In this document: positions 63,752 through 64,000 of the stretch, piece after piece
Numbering within the stretch: position 1 is the stretch's first letter
Layout of the letters: each line of letters begins with the position of its first letter
Assembly (NCBI GenBank): GCA_964019335.1
Contig: OZ025648.1
Location: 868,001-932,000, forward strand
DNA length: 64,000 bases
Reading direction: 5' to 3'
DNA from: Diplonema japonicum
Lineage: Eukaryota; Euglenozoa; Diplonemea; Diplonemida; Diplonemidae
Notes under the pieces: model-generated
The model's database searches: none
What the model was told of the DNA's origin: nothing
What the model saw: only the letters and a program-made list of their open reading frames with translations
Position numbers and translations under genes: made by a program

Positions 63752-64000
63752 GTAGGGTTATTCTCTCAGAAAAGTTTTTGTCACCCCCCCCCCCCCCTTG
63801 CCCCTCTTCTTTTTTTTTCTTTTCTTTTTGTGTTCTTTCCTTTTATCCGTTGCTTTCTACCCTATCTTCGAATGAGAAAAAAAAAAGAAGAAAAGAGGGA
63901 ACCACCATGCTGTGGCCTCTGGGGGAGGAAAAAGAAAATATTGTGAGCATCACAGAATCCTCAAAGTAAAACGCTGGAAAGAAAAATAGAAAGGGACCAA
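63752..64000. other. Trailing spacer
   Basis: C, T and A tracts and a short open frame of 20 codons at 63907-63969, which is not supported as a gene. Confidence 0.5.

Noticed and set aside
63907-63969. 20-codon frame at the right edge
   Set aside because: Too short and without support.
1-64000. CRISPR array, bacterial operon or ribosome-binding-site signals
   Set aside because: Repeats are not evenly spaced and genes have introns and eukaryotic products; purine tracts before ATGs follow general A-richness.

Overview
The window is nuclear DNA of a microbial eukaryote (protist). Genes are split by short spliceosomal GT-AG introns of about 31-130 nt. The predicted proteins are typically eukaryotic: a beta-adaptin, a TRAPPC10-like tether, the STT3 oligosaccharyltransferase, LSm6, casein kinase 1, a CLC transporter with CBS domains, a formin and an RTRAF homologue. 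Intergenic DNA and many introns are dominated by long homopolymer runs (A, T, G or C, up to about 45 nt).

Every supportable host gene (29 protein genes, one cut by the left edge) and the single tRNA lie on the plus strand. No minus-strand ORF resembles a protein; all look like shadows of sense genes. One-way gene order, frequent pyrimidine-CAG sites 2-28 nt upstream of start codons, and gaps as small as 23 nt are what a lineage with polycistronic transcription and spliced-leader trans-splicing would show (euglenozoans such as diplonemids, or dinoflagellates). A repeat module in the protein at 4360-8542 resembles one I associate with kinetoplastid proteins. The lineage call is inference only.

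Layout. 1-4242: end of a beta-adaptin, a small membrane protein, RTRAF and two unrecognised basic proteins. 4360-14606: a large coiled-coil protein, the TRAPPC10-like tether and casein kinase 1. 15596-21877: a very regular leucine-rich-repeat protein and a ClC-6/7-like chloride transporter. 21878-23872: repeat and retroelement debris. 23873-32874: a secreted beta-mannosidase, an IQ protein, a helical-repeat protein, a Cys-rich protein and a GT8 glycosyltransferase. 33142-33360: an internally deleted repeat copy. 33573-44719: a mitochondrial carrier, STT3, a 2H phosphoesterase-like protein, two coiled-coil proteins, a low-complexity zinc-finger protein and a GH36-like glycosidase. 44841-45563: a frameshifted mobile-element fragment. 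45808-55236: a two-part glycosyltransferase, a PhoD-like phosphatase, LSm6 and a PTEN-like formin. 55390-56051: a small terminal-inverted-repeat element followed by a 155-bp palindrome. 56634-63751: a WW/EF-hand protein, about 2.7 kb of gene-poor DNA, tRNA-His, an EF-hand-like protein and a Cys-rich type I membrane protein.

Many products act in the secretory pathway (adaptin, TRAPPII, STT3, two glycosyltransferases, two glycosidases, CLC, PhoD), and others in cytoskeleton or probably cilium (formin, coiled-coil proteins, IQ protein). Nothing suggests functional operons; the shared strand is better explained by genome-wide gene orientation. The most unusual features are the family of degenerate mobile elements with shared poly-T-flanked ends, the inverted-repeat element carrying a small ORF, the fused formin and the internally periodic LRR protein. 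Exon coordinates come from reading frames and splice motifs and have not been tested against transcripts.
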